64,000 bases of DNA, from NCBI GenBank assembly GCA_947471745.1, contig CANJKZ010000768.1, positions 1,069,501 through 1,133,500 of the forward strand, in the 5' to 3' direction. The position numbers and the translations under genes were made by a program. Source of the DNA: Closterium sp. Naga37s-1 (lineage: Eukaryota; Streptophyta; Zygnematophyceae; Desmidiales; Closteriaceae). Positions 45,201-56,100 of the stretch are shown piece by piece; position 1 is the stretch's first letter, and the number at the start of each line of letters is the position of its first letter. The notes under the pieces were generated by a model. It was not told the DNA's origin and did not search any database. It worked only from the letters and a program-made list of their open reading frames with translations.

Positions 45201-48200
45201 TCCCCCCGCCACCGCTCTTCCTTGTACCAGGTCCCCCCCCGGTAGACCCCCTCCCCCCTCAGGGTCCTGCCCCTTCAGGTGTGTCCCAGGTAGACGCTGT
45301 TGAGCCTGTCGAGGTCGCTGGTGACTCTGGTGCTGCTGAGGGTGCTGAGCCTGGGAGTGCTGACTCTGGGGGTACTGAGCGTGTGGGTGCTACGCCTGGG
45401 GGTGCTGAGCCTGAGGGTACTACGACTGGGGGTGCTGAGCCTGGGGGTGCTGAGTCTGGGGGTGCTACGCCTGGGGGTGCTGAGCCTGGGGATGCTACGC
45501 CTGGAGGTGCTGAGCCTGGGGGTGCGGAGCCTGAGGGAGCTGGGCCTGCTGGTGCTGTGCCTGGCGGTTCTCCGGGTGCTTCTTCTCGCCGGGAGCCACT
45601 CTCTCCACAGGAGCTGCGTGAGTGGTTTGCCCGGCGCTGGAGGCGAGCTGCTGGAGCTGGAGGAGCTGCGGGTACTGGAGTTTCTGTTGCTGCTGAGGGC
45701 GCTGGTGCCAAGGGTCCCGGAGGTGCTCGTACTGGGCGTACTGGAGCTGCTGGACCTGCGGGTACTTCTGGAGCTGGAGCTGCTGCGGGTGTTGGCGCTG
45801 AGGCTACTGCTGTCGGTCCTGGAGGCGGTCCTACTGGGGGTGCTACTGGTGCTGCTGGAGGTACTGGAGCTGGAGGTGCTGCCGCTGGGGGTACTGGTGC
45901 TGTCCCTGCTGTGTCTGGAGTCGCCGCGCGGCCTCGGCCGTACTTCGTTCCGCTCCTTCAGCAGGTTCTTGGTCTCCCGCCTTCTACTGGTCCTCCTCCT
46001 CCCTTAGAGTGTCCACAGCCTGTCCCGTCGCAGTTACAGTTACAGCCGGCCTCCCCACTGCCTGCTCCGTCTCCCTACACTGGTCCTACTGGAGGTCTTG
46101 CTGAGCGTCGTGAGCCTGCGTCTCGCCCTGCGTCGCCTGTCCGTGCTGCTCGCACTAGTGGTCGCGGTTCGCGTCAGCGTCCTCCTCCTGTCCCTGGCAC
46201 GCACCGGATGTCTCTGTGTCCGTCCACTGCTCCTCTGCGTGCCCCTTTGCCTTCTCCTCCTGAGTCTTCTCTTCCTGCTCTTGCCGACCCGGAGTCGGAC
46301 TCTCTTCGTGCTGCCAGTCCTACTGTCACGCGTCTCCTTGCTACTGTTGTCACTGACCCTTCCTTTGAGTCCACTGCTGCGTCTGCCCTAGTTGCTGAGC
46401 TCGTCGACTTTGCTGCTCGCTGTCGCCTAGACTACGTCGCCAGTCTTGTTGCTGAGTCTGAGTCTGTCTGTCCTCCGTCCGTCGGGGGTGAGTGTGCCCT
46501 TGGCACGGACGTCCTTGAGGACAGGCAGGAGGAGTTCCAGTGCTTGGCCGCTGCTTCACCTCATCTCGTGTCCGTACTGCTTACCCCTGAGGGAGACCCG
46601 GATGCACTTGACATCCCGACTCCGCGCTCTTACGCGGAGGCGATAGAGGGTCCCTACTCCTCTCAGTGGCAGGCAGCTATGGACGCAGAGATGGCTTCCT
46701 GGAAGTCCACAGGCACCTACGTTGACGCTGTTCCCCCTCCTGGGGCGAACATCGTCAGTGGCATGTGGATTTTCAGGGTGAAGCGACCGCCGGGTTCTCC
46801 GCCTGTCTTCAAGGCGCGTTACGTGGCTCGTGGCTTCAGTCAGCGGCAGGGAGTTGACTACTTTCAGACCTTCTCTCCCACCCCGAAGATGACCACTCTT
46901 CGGGTACTGCTGCACGTAGCTGCTCACCGTGACTACGAGTTACACTCTCTTGACTTCAGCACTGCTTTCTTGCAGGGCAGCCTGCACGAGGAGATCTGGC
47001 TGCGTCACCCTCCTGGTTTCACTGGGTCTTTTCCTTCTGGCACCTAGTGGAGCCTACGGCGGCCAGTCTACGGTCTCCGCCAGGCACCGCGTGAGTGGCA
47101 CGACACACTGAGGACTACACTTGCGGCTCTTGGGTTTGCTCCCTCTACTGCTGACCCGTCGCTGTTTCTGCGCACCGACACTTCTTTGCCGCCGTTCTAC
47201 ATCCTCGTGTACGTCGACGACTTGGTCTTTGCCACAGCTGACACTGCTGGACTCGCCCACGTGAAGTCCGAGCTGCAGAAGAGACACGCGTGCACTGACC
47301 TGGGTGAACTGCGCAGCTACCTTGGCCTGCAGATCACTCGGGACAGAGCACGCCGCACCATTACCCTGACTCAGTCACACATGGTGCAGCAGGTCCTTCA
47401 GCGCTTCGGCTTCACGTACTCCTCGCCCCAGGCCACTCCTCTGCCTACTCGCCACTCGCTCTCAGCTCTGCCTTCGGATGAGTCCGTAGAGTCGAGTGGC
47501 CCGTACCCAGAGCTTGTTGGCTGCCTCATGTACCTGATGACCTGCACTCGACCTGACCTTGCATACCCTCTTAGCATTCTCGCACGCTATGTTGCTCCTG
47601 GGAGACACAGACCGGAGCACATGGCTGCAGCGAAGAGGGTGTTGCGCTACTTGTGCAGTACGTCGGGCATGGGGCTTGTGCTTGGAGGGCAGAGTCCAGT
47701 GGTCCTTACTGGGCACGCAGACGCTTCTTGGGCTGACGATCAGGCTACGCAGCGGTCGTCACAGGGTTACACCTTCAGCCTTGGTTCCGGCTCTGTTTCG
47801 TGGCGGGCTACTCGCTCGTCTTCTGTTCTCGGCTCCAGTTGTGAGGCTGAGATCTACGCAGGAGCCATGGCTGCACAGGAGCTTCGCTGGCTCACCTACC
47901 TGCTGACTGACCTCGGAGAGCCGCCTCGTTCTCCTCCAGTGCTGTACGTAGACAACAAGGCCATGCTGGCCTTGTGTCGGGAGCAGCGACTGGAGCACAG
48001 AACGAAGCACATTGCTCTCCGCTACTTTCTTGCTCGTGAGCTGCAGCAGCGTGGTCAGCTGCGTCTTGCGTACGTGGCCTTTGAGGCCAACACTGCTGAT
48101 ATCTTCACCAAGGCGCTTGCGCCTTGTGACCATCAGCGCTTCTGTACTCAGCTGGGCCTTGTGCCTACCTTGCCTCACTTGCTCACCTCTCGACCTTGCT

Positions 48201-48241
48201 TGTACTGTTACGTATATATATACCTGCTCTTGCTTGTCTAG
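42299..48241 (+). pseudogene. copia gag-pol polyprotein, one in-frame TAG
   Basis: One frame of 1,981 codons is broken only by TAG at 47045-47047. Gag (from ATG 42299) is followed by a Gly-rich linker (about residues 255-335) and a Cys/His segment. Protease has LDSGAS (Asp near residue 506). Integrase has HHRLGH and CVPC (zinc-binding), then HMDVWGP (Asp near 730), HSDRGGEF (Asp near 800) and QNGIAERR (Glu near 834). A Gly/Ala/Pro-rich region of about 250 residues with GAEPGG repeats precedes RT (MWIFRVKR, FKARYVARGF, YVDDLVF near 47210). RNase H has HADASWADD, CEAEIYAGA and YVDNKAM. The stop lies in RT just before WSLRRPVYGLRQAP; the codon expected there is CAG (Gln), so one C-to-T change explains it. 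The terminal stop is also TAG. Confidence 0.93.
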
Positions 48242-48404
48242 TCTTTTTATATATATGTACTCCTGCATGTGAACTGGCCTTGTGGCCTTGAACTTGTGCT
48301 CGGAATGTGTGGTGACTTTGTGATCCACCCTGAGCTTGCTTTGCTTTGCTTTGCTTGACTGGTCTTGTGACCCCTTGTTCTCCCCCACTTTGCCTATGGG
48401 GGTG

Positions 48405-48533
48405 TGTCAGAACTTTATAGCTCATGCATATTGTGTAGGCTATAGTGGGGTAGCCCATAAGGGGTACAACCCAATTAGGGTTAGTACTTGTACCCAATTC
48501 ATTCATAGTTCATTCATTCCTTGTTTCTTCTCA
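48405..48533 (+). repeat. 3' LTR of copia element 1
   Basis: 129 bp, preceded by the polypurine tract TATGGGGGTG and followed by the CAAGC target duplication. Confidence 0.95.
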
Positions 48534-48538
48534 CAAGC

Positions 48539-50172
48539 AATGAAAACAATGACGACGCACCAATGCTCCATTCATCGCCGTTGGCCGACGTTGACGCTGA
48601 CTTAGGCGAGTTAATGTTTATGTAAGAACTATATATAAGAACCACGTGTAAGATCGTATATGTAAATACGAAACATCACCAAGAAAAATATGGAGCACAT
48701 CAATTTTCACTGCACCCTAAAACACCACTAGACAATTGTTGAAACTAAGGTGGTAAGGTAACAAAACATTAATGTATCTACTGGTAGGAAACGAAGAACG
48801 AAAATAGCATATATGCTTGCAATACATCATTTTGGAAAATTACGCAAACTGTTGTTTTCACCATCCGAACACTAAGTTTGTTAATATTCTAACATTCAAT
48901 TGCACTCCATATTGTCCTATTTAAGCATATATGTCATTTCTATTAGCGTCCTAATTTTGTTCAGAAAAATGCAAATGACAGTTTCAATCAATAACGAAAG
49001 TACATTTTTTTAGTTGTTCTGTTCAATGGTCCCTATACAATTATTGAATTTGAATCAATAACATCAACGAACCATCCAGTCAAAGCGAGAGCTGGACAAA
49101 TCCGACGCGAAATCTTACCCTTCCGTAACTATGAAACGACAGCCAATCACAGGTGCGAGCATTTGGCGCCCAAACGAACCAGGTAACTCTGGGCAACTTT
49201 CCCGAAGCGCACATCGCAAAATGAACTCTCTCGTAACTGAACCGTAAGTATTACAGAGGTATCATTTCGGAACCCTAAAAAAACCATGCCCGACGGACCA
49301 CGCCTTTTTCGGGATGCATCACCATCACCATCGCCATCGCCATCACCATCACCATCACCATCGCCATCGCCATCACCATCGCCGAAGGCCTTATCCGAAC
49401 AGAAACCTGTCGCTTCAGCCTCGAGGCCGCTTCCCCTTCGCTGCCAACCCTTTCGCAACGCTACTCTCGGAGAGCCCCGTCCTCCCTCCTCCTCCCGCAC
49501 TCCACTCATATTCTTTTCGCTCCTTCTGCTCCTTCTCCTGCCGTCGCCTCCACTCCCCGAATCGCTTCTTCGCCTGCTGTTGCTCCCTCTGCGTCGCCGC
49601 GCTCGCAAGCGCCTTTGCCCTGCCTCGTCCTGATTATAGGGGATAAGGGTGACACGCTCGCACGTTATTGACTTAAGCAACGCGAAGCGTCGCGAAGGCC
49701 TGTCTGAGAACTCTTCCGTTTTTCGTAGCGCAGCAGCTGCAAATGACACTTGCTGTTCTTGTCTTGCTTTCTTCCTCACGAATCGTGCTTTTCTTAGGCG
49801 CTGTGGTAGTCGCTGGTATAGATTCTCTTGTGTCTGGCTCAACTCAAACGCAAACAAACTCATGCTGGAAACGTGATGTTTTCGTCCAACCTCTGGCGAA
49901 ATGTGCTCCCATTCAGATGCGATTACATTCGCGATTTCGCGTTTTTTTTGTTGCGTGTGGTAACCTTGCTGGTATTTTCGTCAGACTCGTCCCAAAATTC
50001 ACTTCGGCAGAACCCGAGAGTTGGTTTTCCGAGCCATCAACGAGGGGGAGGGACTCACCTAGCGATTTAGCGAGCTAGCACACCTAGGGATCTTCAAACT
50101 AGGATCACAGTTTAGAGGCTCCTACATGGAGACGGGAAGGTTAGAGTAGTCGAACTTACCACACCTCCGTTG
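48539..50172. other. Spacer upstream of F-box/LRR copy D
   Basis: AT-rich to about 49.2 kb. A CATCAC/CATCGC microsatellite lies at 49315-49384, followed by C/T-rich DNA with short frames. No gene supported; the last 100 bp form the copy D promoter region. Confidence 0.5.
49315..49384. repeat. (CATCAC/CATCGC)n microsatellite
   Basis: About eleven hexamers of the same type as the array at 36.48-36.85 kb. Confidence 0.9.
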
Positions 50173-50180
50173 TATAAGTA
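50173..50180 (+). promoter_or_regulatory. TATA box of F-box/LRR copy D
   Basis: TATAAGTA about 107 bp before the ATG at 50280, a normal distance for a short 5' UTR. It is inferred from position and sequence only. Confidence 0.4.
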
Positions 50181-50279
50181 CCTCTCGATCTTCATCTCTT
50201 CTTGAATCTCGAGCTGCTACTTTCCTTTCATCCTTAGAAATTGGCGTCCAGCTTAGTACCAACAGCTCAATCTCGCAAT

Positions 50280-52748
50280 ATGAATTCCACGGATATAAAC
50301 TCTCTTCCGACTTACCTCCTTGTCAAGATTTTATGGCACTCCAACGAGCCCATATCTGGCGATTTTGAGGATGACGCTTATGAGTGCTTGAGTCCAAGCC
50401 TATGGTTCTACGGTTTATCACTTGTGAGAAGCATCAGTCCCATACCAGCGCCTCCTGCTTCCGCGGACACCGCATGGAATCTTATTGTAGCTTCCGTCTG
50501 CCCTGACTGGCGCGAACTCGCTCGGCGCCATGTCGCCAGCCTTTCTGTCCGAGAGGATGTACTTGCTTCCCGCCAAGATCTCGCGAACGCCATCACTCGC
50601 TTCCCGAATTTGACTCATCTGCATCTGAGCGACGGCAGCGTGGAGATGGTAGACGACGCCTTTCTCGCTCACCTCGCCTCCGCTTGCCCTAAGCTCATGG
50701 TTCTTCACGTAGGAACCAGGATCAACCTATTTCGTAGTGATGACGAGAGCATCCAAGTTGCAAAGGATTCGCATCCAATAACTGAAGCCGGCCTGGATTG
50801 GTTCTTTTTCCAGTGTACACGACTGGAGCAGCTTTCGCTCTTCTGCCTGCACCACGATGTCAACATGCCACCTTCCTTCTTCCTACTAACTCATCTGCGC
50901 ACCCTCGTCATCACAGTCGCATCTGCTCTAGAGGATCCCGGTTTAGCCAATCTCAGTTCGCTCTCCACCCTCCACATAGCCTCCCCGTACCTCAGTCCTG
51001 AGCAGTTCTTAGGCCTCCGTCACCTCTCAAACCTCAACAGTCTTTCAATATCTCCCCAGACCATTCTGTTTCAGCATGATGCCGTCTCTGCTTCTTCCCC
51101 ATTGCTACAGCTACCTTCTCTGAGGTCATTGGAAGTCAATGGCCACGGCCATGCATTCTACGATTTGTTCCCTTTAGGCACACCAGGCACCAATCTCCAA
51201 CGGCTGGAAATTGCCTCTGATAATCGTATCGAGCGTCTCCCCCTTGACATTGGAGAGCTGATGCCGTGTCTGCGGGAGTTGGAGCTTTCCTTTTGCCGGC
51301 ACTTGATTGAGCTGCCAGATGAATTGACCTCCCTCAGACGGCTAGAGAAAGTGCGCATCTCTTCGTGCAATGTGCTTTCTAGGCTTCCAAGCAACTTCGG
51401 AGCGTTGTCGGTGCTCAAGCAGTTGGAGCTGAACTCGTTGCCTCTAAGATACCTCCCTGACTCCCTCTGCCAGCTCACCTCCCTGCAATTCTTCTCGCTC
51501 CTCAATTGCCACCGGATCCACCAGCTACCAGACGAATTTAGCTGCCTTGCTGCTCTGGAGACACTGTACCTTGGACAGTCGCGGGTGTTGATGTATCCAG
51601 ACGACATCGGAAGTCTCAGTAATCTGAAAACCCTTCTTCTGGAAGGGAATTGCGAGGCGCAGCGGCTGCTCCCATCTTCCTTCACGCAACTCTCTGCCTT
51701 GACAAGGCTTGAGCTCAAGCACTTTGAGTTTGCAGAGCTTCCTGAGGAGATATGGATGCTGAATAGCTTGCAGCACCTGCACTTGTGCTCCTGCACCAAT
51801 TTGACGGTGCTTCCAGACTCCTTCTCGCGCCTCACTGCACTGGAGATCCTAAGGATTGACGGCTGTGAACGGCTCTCTTCAATTCCAAGGTTGGATGGCC
51901 TCACGAGACTGAAGCGGCTGGAGCTGATTCGTTGCGGAAGGCTGGCTGAACCTCCTGCATCCCTCCCCCATTCTCTGGTGATTTTAGCCATGCCGAGTTA
52001 CAGCCAGCTTGCTCCTCGCTTCGACATGCCCGAAATGCCACACCTGAGGAATCTCAAGCTCAGAAATGTTGGTGCTGGAAGCAGCCTGCCAGTTGCCATG
52101 GGAGCATCTCGACTGAGGCGACTGACGATGGAACTAGCGGGTGATGCTGAGGATCTCCCCTCACCCTTTCCTGTCCTCCCACACCTCCACACCCTGCTTG
52201 TTTTGGGATGTCCCAAGGCTCCCAATGTTTATGCAGATCTGACAAGGCTTCCCGAATGCATTGGATCGTCCTTGCCGCAACTGAGGAGGCTGGCAGTTGA
52301 AATTATATCTTTGAGAGAGCTTCCGGCAAGCGTGTGTGAGCTGCAGTGTTTGACGTCGTTGGAGATTATAGGATCCAGGCTGGTGTCTCTCCCTGCTGAC
52401 ATCAGTGCATTGACTCGGCTGCGCAAGCTCGATGTGTCTGGTTGCAGGGCCTTGCAGCAGCTGCCTTCTTCCCTCACCCATCTCACATGCCTCCAGGAGC
52501 TAGATGCTTCTCGAACTTCCATTTTCTCCCTTCCTTTCGGATTCGCTAGACTGGCCAGACTAAGACGACTCAATCTGAAAGGTTGTGCGCATTTGATAAC
52601 CCTGCCAGAGGATTTGACAGAGCTGAGGATGCTGCGCTACTTGGGTGTGAGGAACTTCATGCGCTTGCTTGACAGTGAAGGCATGGTACAGCCTCGTGGC
52701 CTCTACAACATGTATGGGCTGGAGCTGGATGTTGTAGGTAACATGTAG
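50280..52748 (+). CDS. F-box/LRR protein, copy D, intact (822 aa)
   Basis: The only uninterrupted member of the family here, apparently intronless. The start is the first ATG of the frame (50280; MNSTDINSLPTYLLVKILW). The F-box-like part occupies about residues 1-100: LPTYLLVKILW, an insert of roughly 50 residues, then ASVCPDWRELARRHV. A conserved linker with LTHLHLSDGS and AFLAHLAS follows, then HPITEAGLDWFF near residue 175, and roughly twenty LRRs (LPDELTSLRRLEKVRISSC, LPEEIWMLNSLQHLHLCSC and so on) to residue 800, with a short tail ending in TAG. F-box proteins act in SCF ubiquitin ligases, with the LRRs selecting substrates; this is inferred, as is nuclear or cytosolic location (no signal peptide or membrane segment). 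The split F-box is divergent, so a non-SCF LRR protein is possible. It converges on the WD40-like gene, 372 bp apart. Confidence 0.88.
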   Translation: MNSTDINSLPTYLLVKILWHSNEPISGDFEDDAYECLSPSLWFYGLSLVRSISPIPAPPASADTAWNLIVASVCPDWRELARRHVASLSVREDVLASRQDLANAITRFPNLTHLHLSDGSVEMVDDAFLAHLASACPKLMVLHVGTRINLFRSDDESIQVAKDSHPITEAGLDWFFFQCTRLEQLSLFCLHHDVNMPPSFFLLTHLRTLVITVASALEDPGLANLSSLSTLHIASPYLSPEQFLGLRHLSNLNSLSISPQTILFQHDAVSASSPLLQLPSLRSLEVNGHGHAFYDLFPLGTPGTNLQRLEIASDNRIERLPLDIGELMPCLRELELSFCRHLIELPDELTSLRRLEKVRISSCNVLSRLPSNFGALSVLKQLELNSLPLRYLPDSLCQLTSLQFFSLLNCHRIHQLPDEFSCLAALETLYLGQSRVLMYPDDIGSLSNLKTLLLEGNCEAQRLLPSSFTQLSALTRLELKHFEFAELPEEIWMLNSLQHLHLCSCTNLTVLPDSFSRLTALEILRIDGCERLSSIPRLDGLTRLKRLELIRCGRLAEPPASLPHSLVILAMPSYSQLAPRFDMPEMPHLRNLKLRNVGAGSSLPVAMGASRLRRLTMELAGDAEDLPSPFPVLPHLHTLLVLGCPKAPNVYADLTRLPECIGSSLPQLRRLAVEIISLRELPASVCELQCLTSLEIIGSRLVSLPADISALTRLRKLDVSGCRALQQLPSSLTHLTCLQELDASRTSIFSLPFGFARLARLRRLNLKGCAHLITLPEDLTELRMLRYLGVRNFMRLLDSEGMVQPRGLYNMYGLELDVVGNM

Positions 52749-53120
52749 GTTTGAATTGATTACTAGTTTTTTCTATATTGGCTAGACAAGAGTTGGTTAG
52801 TTGCTACTGATACAGAGACCATTTTTATTGCCTTCTCTGCAAAGAATTGCTTGCCGTGCCGAGGCTTGGCTATTTCTTGCATGCACAGTGAGTAGCGTGA
52901 AACGGATGTGCCGAATAATACAGATGCTACCTGCCAGGCGTTGTTTCCGGGACCTGTAGGTGGATGTTTTGAAGGTACGGTACCGGTAATACCGTGCCTG
53001 TGTTTTGTTACGGTAATACGGCACCCCACCACCATTCCCCGCAGACCCATGTCACATTGGTTCTGTTTGAAAATTTGGGAGTGTTGGTGATTGATGGGAA
53101 ACAATAAATACAAAAAACAA
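52749..53120. other. Intergenic between convergent genes
   Basis: It should hold both 3' UTRs. Near 52973-53025 lies a palindrome-rich patch with GGTACGGTACCGGTAATACCG and a further ACGGTAATACGG. No further gene seen. Confidence 0.5.
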
Positions 53121-56100
53121 TCAGGGACAGGAATAGAGGCATGGCGGATGGTTAGCAGAGACGAGCAGCAGCCTATCCCCAACCACATCCATGGCTGGGT
53201 GCAGCAGCCCATTCACCCGCCTGCCCACCACCCCCACCAGCCTCCGCTCCTCCGCTGTCTCCCCTCCGCACCTCCCACTGCCCACTCCACCACCGTCGCC
53301 ACCGCTGCACTCCAAGGCCGTCGCAATGCCGTCCTGACGCCCCTCAACCCCCCGCCCATCCACGTCCTCCTCCGTTTCATACCCCTCCTCTCTTCCGTGA
53401 CCCATCTCTTCCCCCTGCTCCCCCTCACTGCCCTCATCAGACCCCTCACCCGCACCGCTGCGCCATGCCTGGGGATGGAGCACCACTGCTGCTGCATGCT
53501 CTGCCCCTCCGCTCTCTCTCCTCCTCACCGCCGCACCGCACTCACCCGCACTCCACACAGGGGCTTGCGTGTCCGCTGCTGCCACTCCCGCCATTGCATT
53601 CCCACACCTCTCTCTACCTCTCCTCCCCTGCCCTGCCCTTTGCTGCAGATAATCCCGCCCCGTGCACCTTCCTGCCCCCGCTCCTCCGCCCCGCTGTGCC
53701 GCCCGGGGCAGGCGGAACACGTGCACGCCGCCCGCATGCAGCGCAAACAGCCGCCCGGCGTGCACACGCACGGCGAGCAGCGGGCCTCTGCTGGCGCGCG
53801 GCACGTGCGCGTCCAGGTGGTACCGCTCGCCCTCCCGCCCCGTGCTGCACTCTATGCGCTGAGGGGTGAGGGCAGGGGGTGGGAGGGAGAGTGGGGAGGG
53901 ACAGTGGAGGGGAGCAGAGATACAAAATGCTAATTGCAGTGGCGGAAGGAGTTGGCCCACGTGCTATCATCTTCTCACCCACCTGCACTCACCTGCACGA
54001 CGGCAAAGTCTTCATGTGGCAGCGAGGGCAGCGCCACAAAGAGAGACGTGCCCGCGAAACACATGGCATCTGGCGGAGGGAACGGGGGGGAGACGGAAAG
54101 GTGAGCAGATGGCGACGAGTGGGGACAGGGATGAGTGGAGGGCGGGGGTGGAGAATGGCAGGTCTCTGATGGGCAAGGGGCGAGCAGATGGCTCAAGGTG
54201 CTGTAGCCAATGCATGTGCAGCATCCATCAATGTGCAAAATCCTTGCATGCACAGCGTACATGCACATACACAGTCCATACATGTGCAGCATACATACAC
54301 GTGCAGCATCCATGCATGTGCAGCATGGGAGGCACGGCAAGGGAAGGAGAGGGATAGACCTGGTGGGCGGGCATGGGAGGAGGGGATGCGGTGGAGGATG
54401 ACCGCCGGGGTGCTCCAGTCCGCCAGGTAGATGGCGCTCTCTGATGCCACCGCACATGTCACTCCCTCTCCCCTCCTGCCATGCCGTGCCGCCATGCCAC
54501 AGTCACACCGCGAGGCAGGCACGCCGATAGGAGAGCATGGCAGCAGGGAGGGAACACAGTGAGAAAAACGACAACGGGATGCGGAGCAGCGATGGATGCA
54601 GCAGTGACAGCGCAAGCAGCAGCACTGACAGCGAGGGGAAGAGGCGCTTGTTGCAGCGCCGCCCCGGCATGACAGCAACGGCACAGACGCGCTCAGCCTC
54701 GCCCCACTGGTCCATGAGCTGCACGTGGTGGAACAGCACCGCCTCGCCGCCCGCCACGTGCCACAGCCCCACACTGCCGCCCTCCTCCACCACCACCAGC
54801 CGCTCCTCGTCCAGCCATAGAATAGGAGAGCAGCACGCCATGCGCTCCACCGCGCCCTCCGTCTGCATGCTCACCGCCACGCCGCCGTCCCGCACGTCCC
54901 AGATGCGCACGTCGCTGCCGCCCGCCTGCACCATCGCCAGAGATGCACCGCACGGGGCGGCGTGCCACTCGGGCGGCGCGAGGTGCTTCCAGGATGGCGG
55001 CGCGGGCGGCGGAGGGTGGGCGGGTGGGTTCGGCGGGGAGGGGAGCGGGGATGGGTGTGGGGATGGGGCGGGGAGGGAGGCGGGTTGGGGGGTTGGCGGA
55101 GTGAGGGAGGGGGTTTCAGAGGCGGGTGGAGTGAGCGGCACTTTGCCAGCCGGTGCAGCAGCGGATTGCTGTTGTGTGAGGAGGTCGTGCATGTGTGCAG
55201 GTTGGGGTGGGCAGCAGTAGTGTGCCGCGCGTGAGTGCTGCAACTCAGCACTGCTCTCCTCTGCTGTGCACCTCTGCGCATGCTCGCCTGCACCTGCACA
55301 CCCCGTGCTGCCCCGCTCCACCGCACTGCCTGCGAGGGCCGTGCGGCCTGCCAGCGGCAGTGCCCCATGCCCTGACGCCACCCTGCTACATCCGTGCCCT
55401 GCTGCAGCTGGATGGGCCAATAACGTGTTGCCACGCGGAGGTACGGGTGCTGGCGTGCAGGCATGACGAGGGGGAGCAGGCAAGGGAGGTGAGCGCGTGG
55501 GCGAGAGCCCTGCCTGAGGTGCGCGCATAGCCCCCCCTGCTGCTGCTGTGGCCGTGCCTTGTGTACCTGCTGGCTGATGCGCAGCAGCCGCTGTGGAAGC
55601 AGCGGGGGCAGGGGAGGCAGGAAGGACGGGGGGAACAGGGGGGAGGGGTGTATGGGGAGGTGGTGAAGTGGCATGGGGTGGGGAGTGGCTGGGGCAGGGT
55701 GAGTAGTGCATCGGAGGCTGATGGGGGGAGGGGGGGCAGCAGGCGAGTGGTGTGTGGCACACCGGCGAGGGGCGGGAGGCCGAGCAGGGCGAGGCCGAGG
55801 GAGGCGAGGCGGCCGCGAGTGGGTGGCAGTCAGTGGCTGCACCTGCTGCTGCTGATGGTGCTGGAAGAAGTGATGCCGAGGGTTCACCACGCATGTGGAT
55901 GGCAGTGGCGGGAGTGGCAGCTGCGCTATCATCCGCTGCAGCACCGTATGTGTCACAGGGAGTGCGACCGCTCGGGGGCGAAGACGCGGGGGAGGACACA
56001 GGTGAAGGTGAGGGCGAGGCGGAGGGAACAGGAGAGGGGAAGCAGGAGACGAGGCGGGAGGAGAGGAGGTCCCAGCAGCAGAAGGCGGCGTGCGAGCGCG

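Larger units (their letters stand above)
41171..48533 (+). mobile_element. Complete Ty1/copia LTR retrotransposon (7,363 bp)
   Basis: Two 129-bp LTRs (41171-41299 and 48405-48533) begin TGTCAGAAC and end TTCTTCTCA and differ at two positions. Both flanks carry CAAGC (41166-41170 and 48534-48538), the expected 5-bp target duplication. A primer binding site TGGTATCGAGCAGG starts at 41300, resembling the initiator-Met tRNA type. A polypurine tract (TATGGGGGTG) precedes the 3' LTR. The order protease-integrase-RT-RNase H in one ORF defines copia. The LTRs are very short for an element of this size, and a GC-rich leader of about 1 kb precedes gag. Confidence 0.96.

Noticed and set aside
42299..47047. 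Reassigned stop codons (TAG read as Gln)
   Set aside because: Several genes show an in-frame TAG, but TAG is also the natural terminal stop of copia pol (48239-48241) and of F-box/LRR copy D, and other interrupted genes carry TGA or TAA. Ordinary decay explains it.
48600..49300. tRNA or other small RNA genes in the AT-rich spacers
   Set aside because: I looked for A- and B-box patterns and cloverleaf-like pairing by eye and found nothing convincing; a covariance-model search would be decisive.
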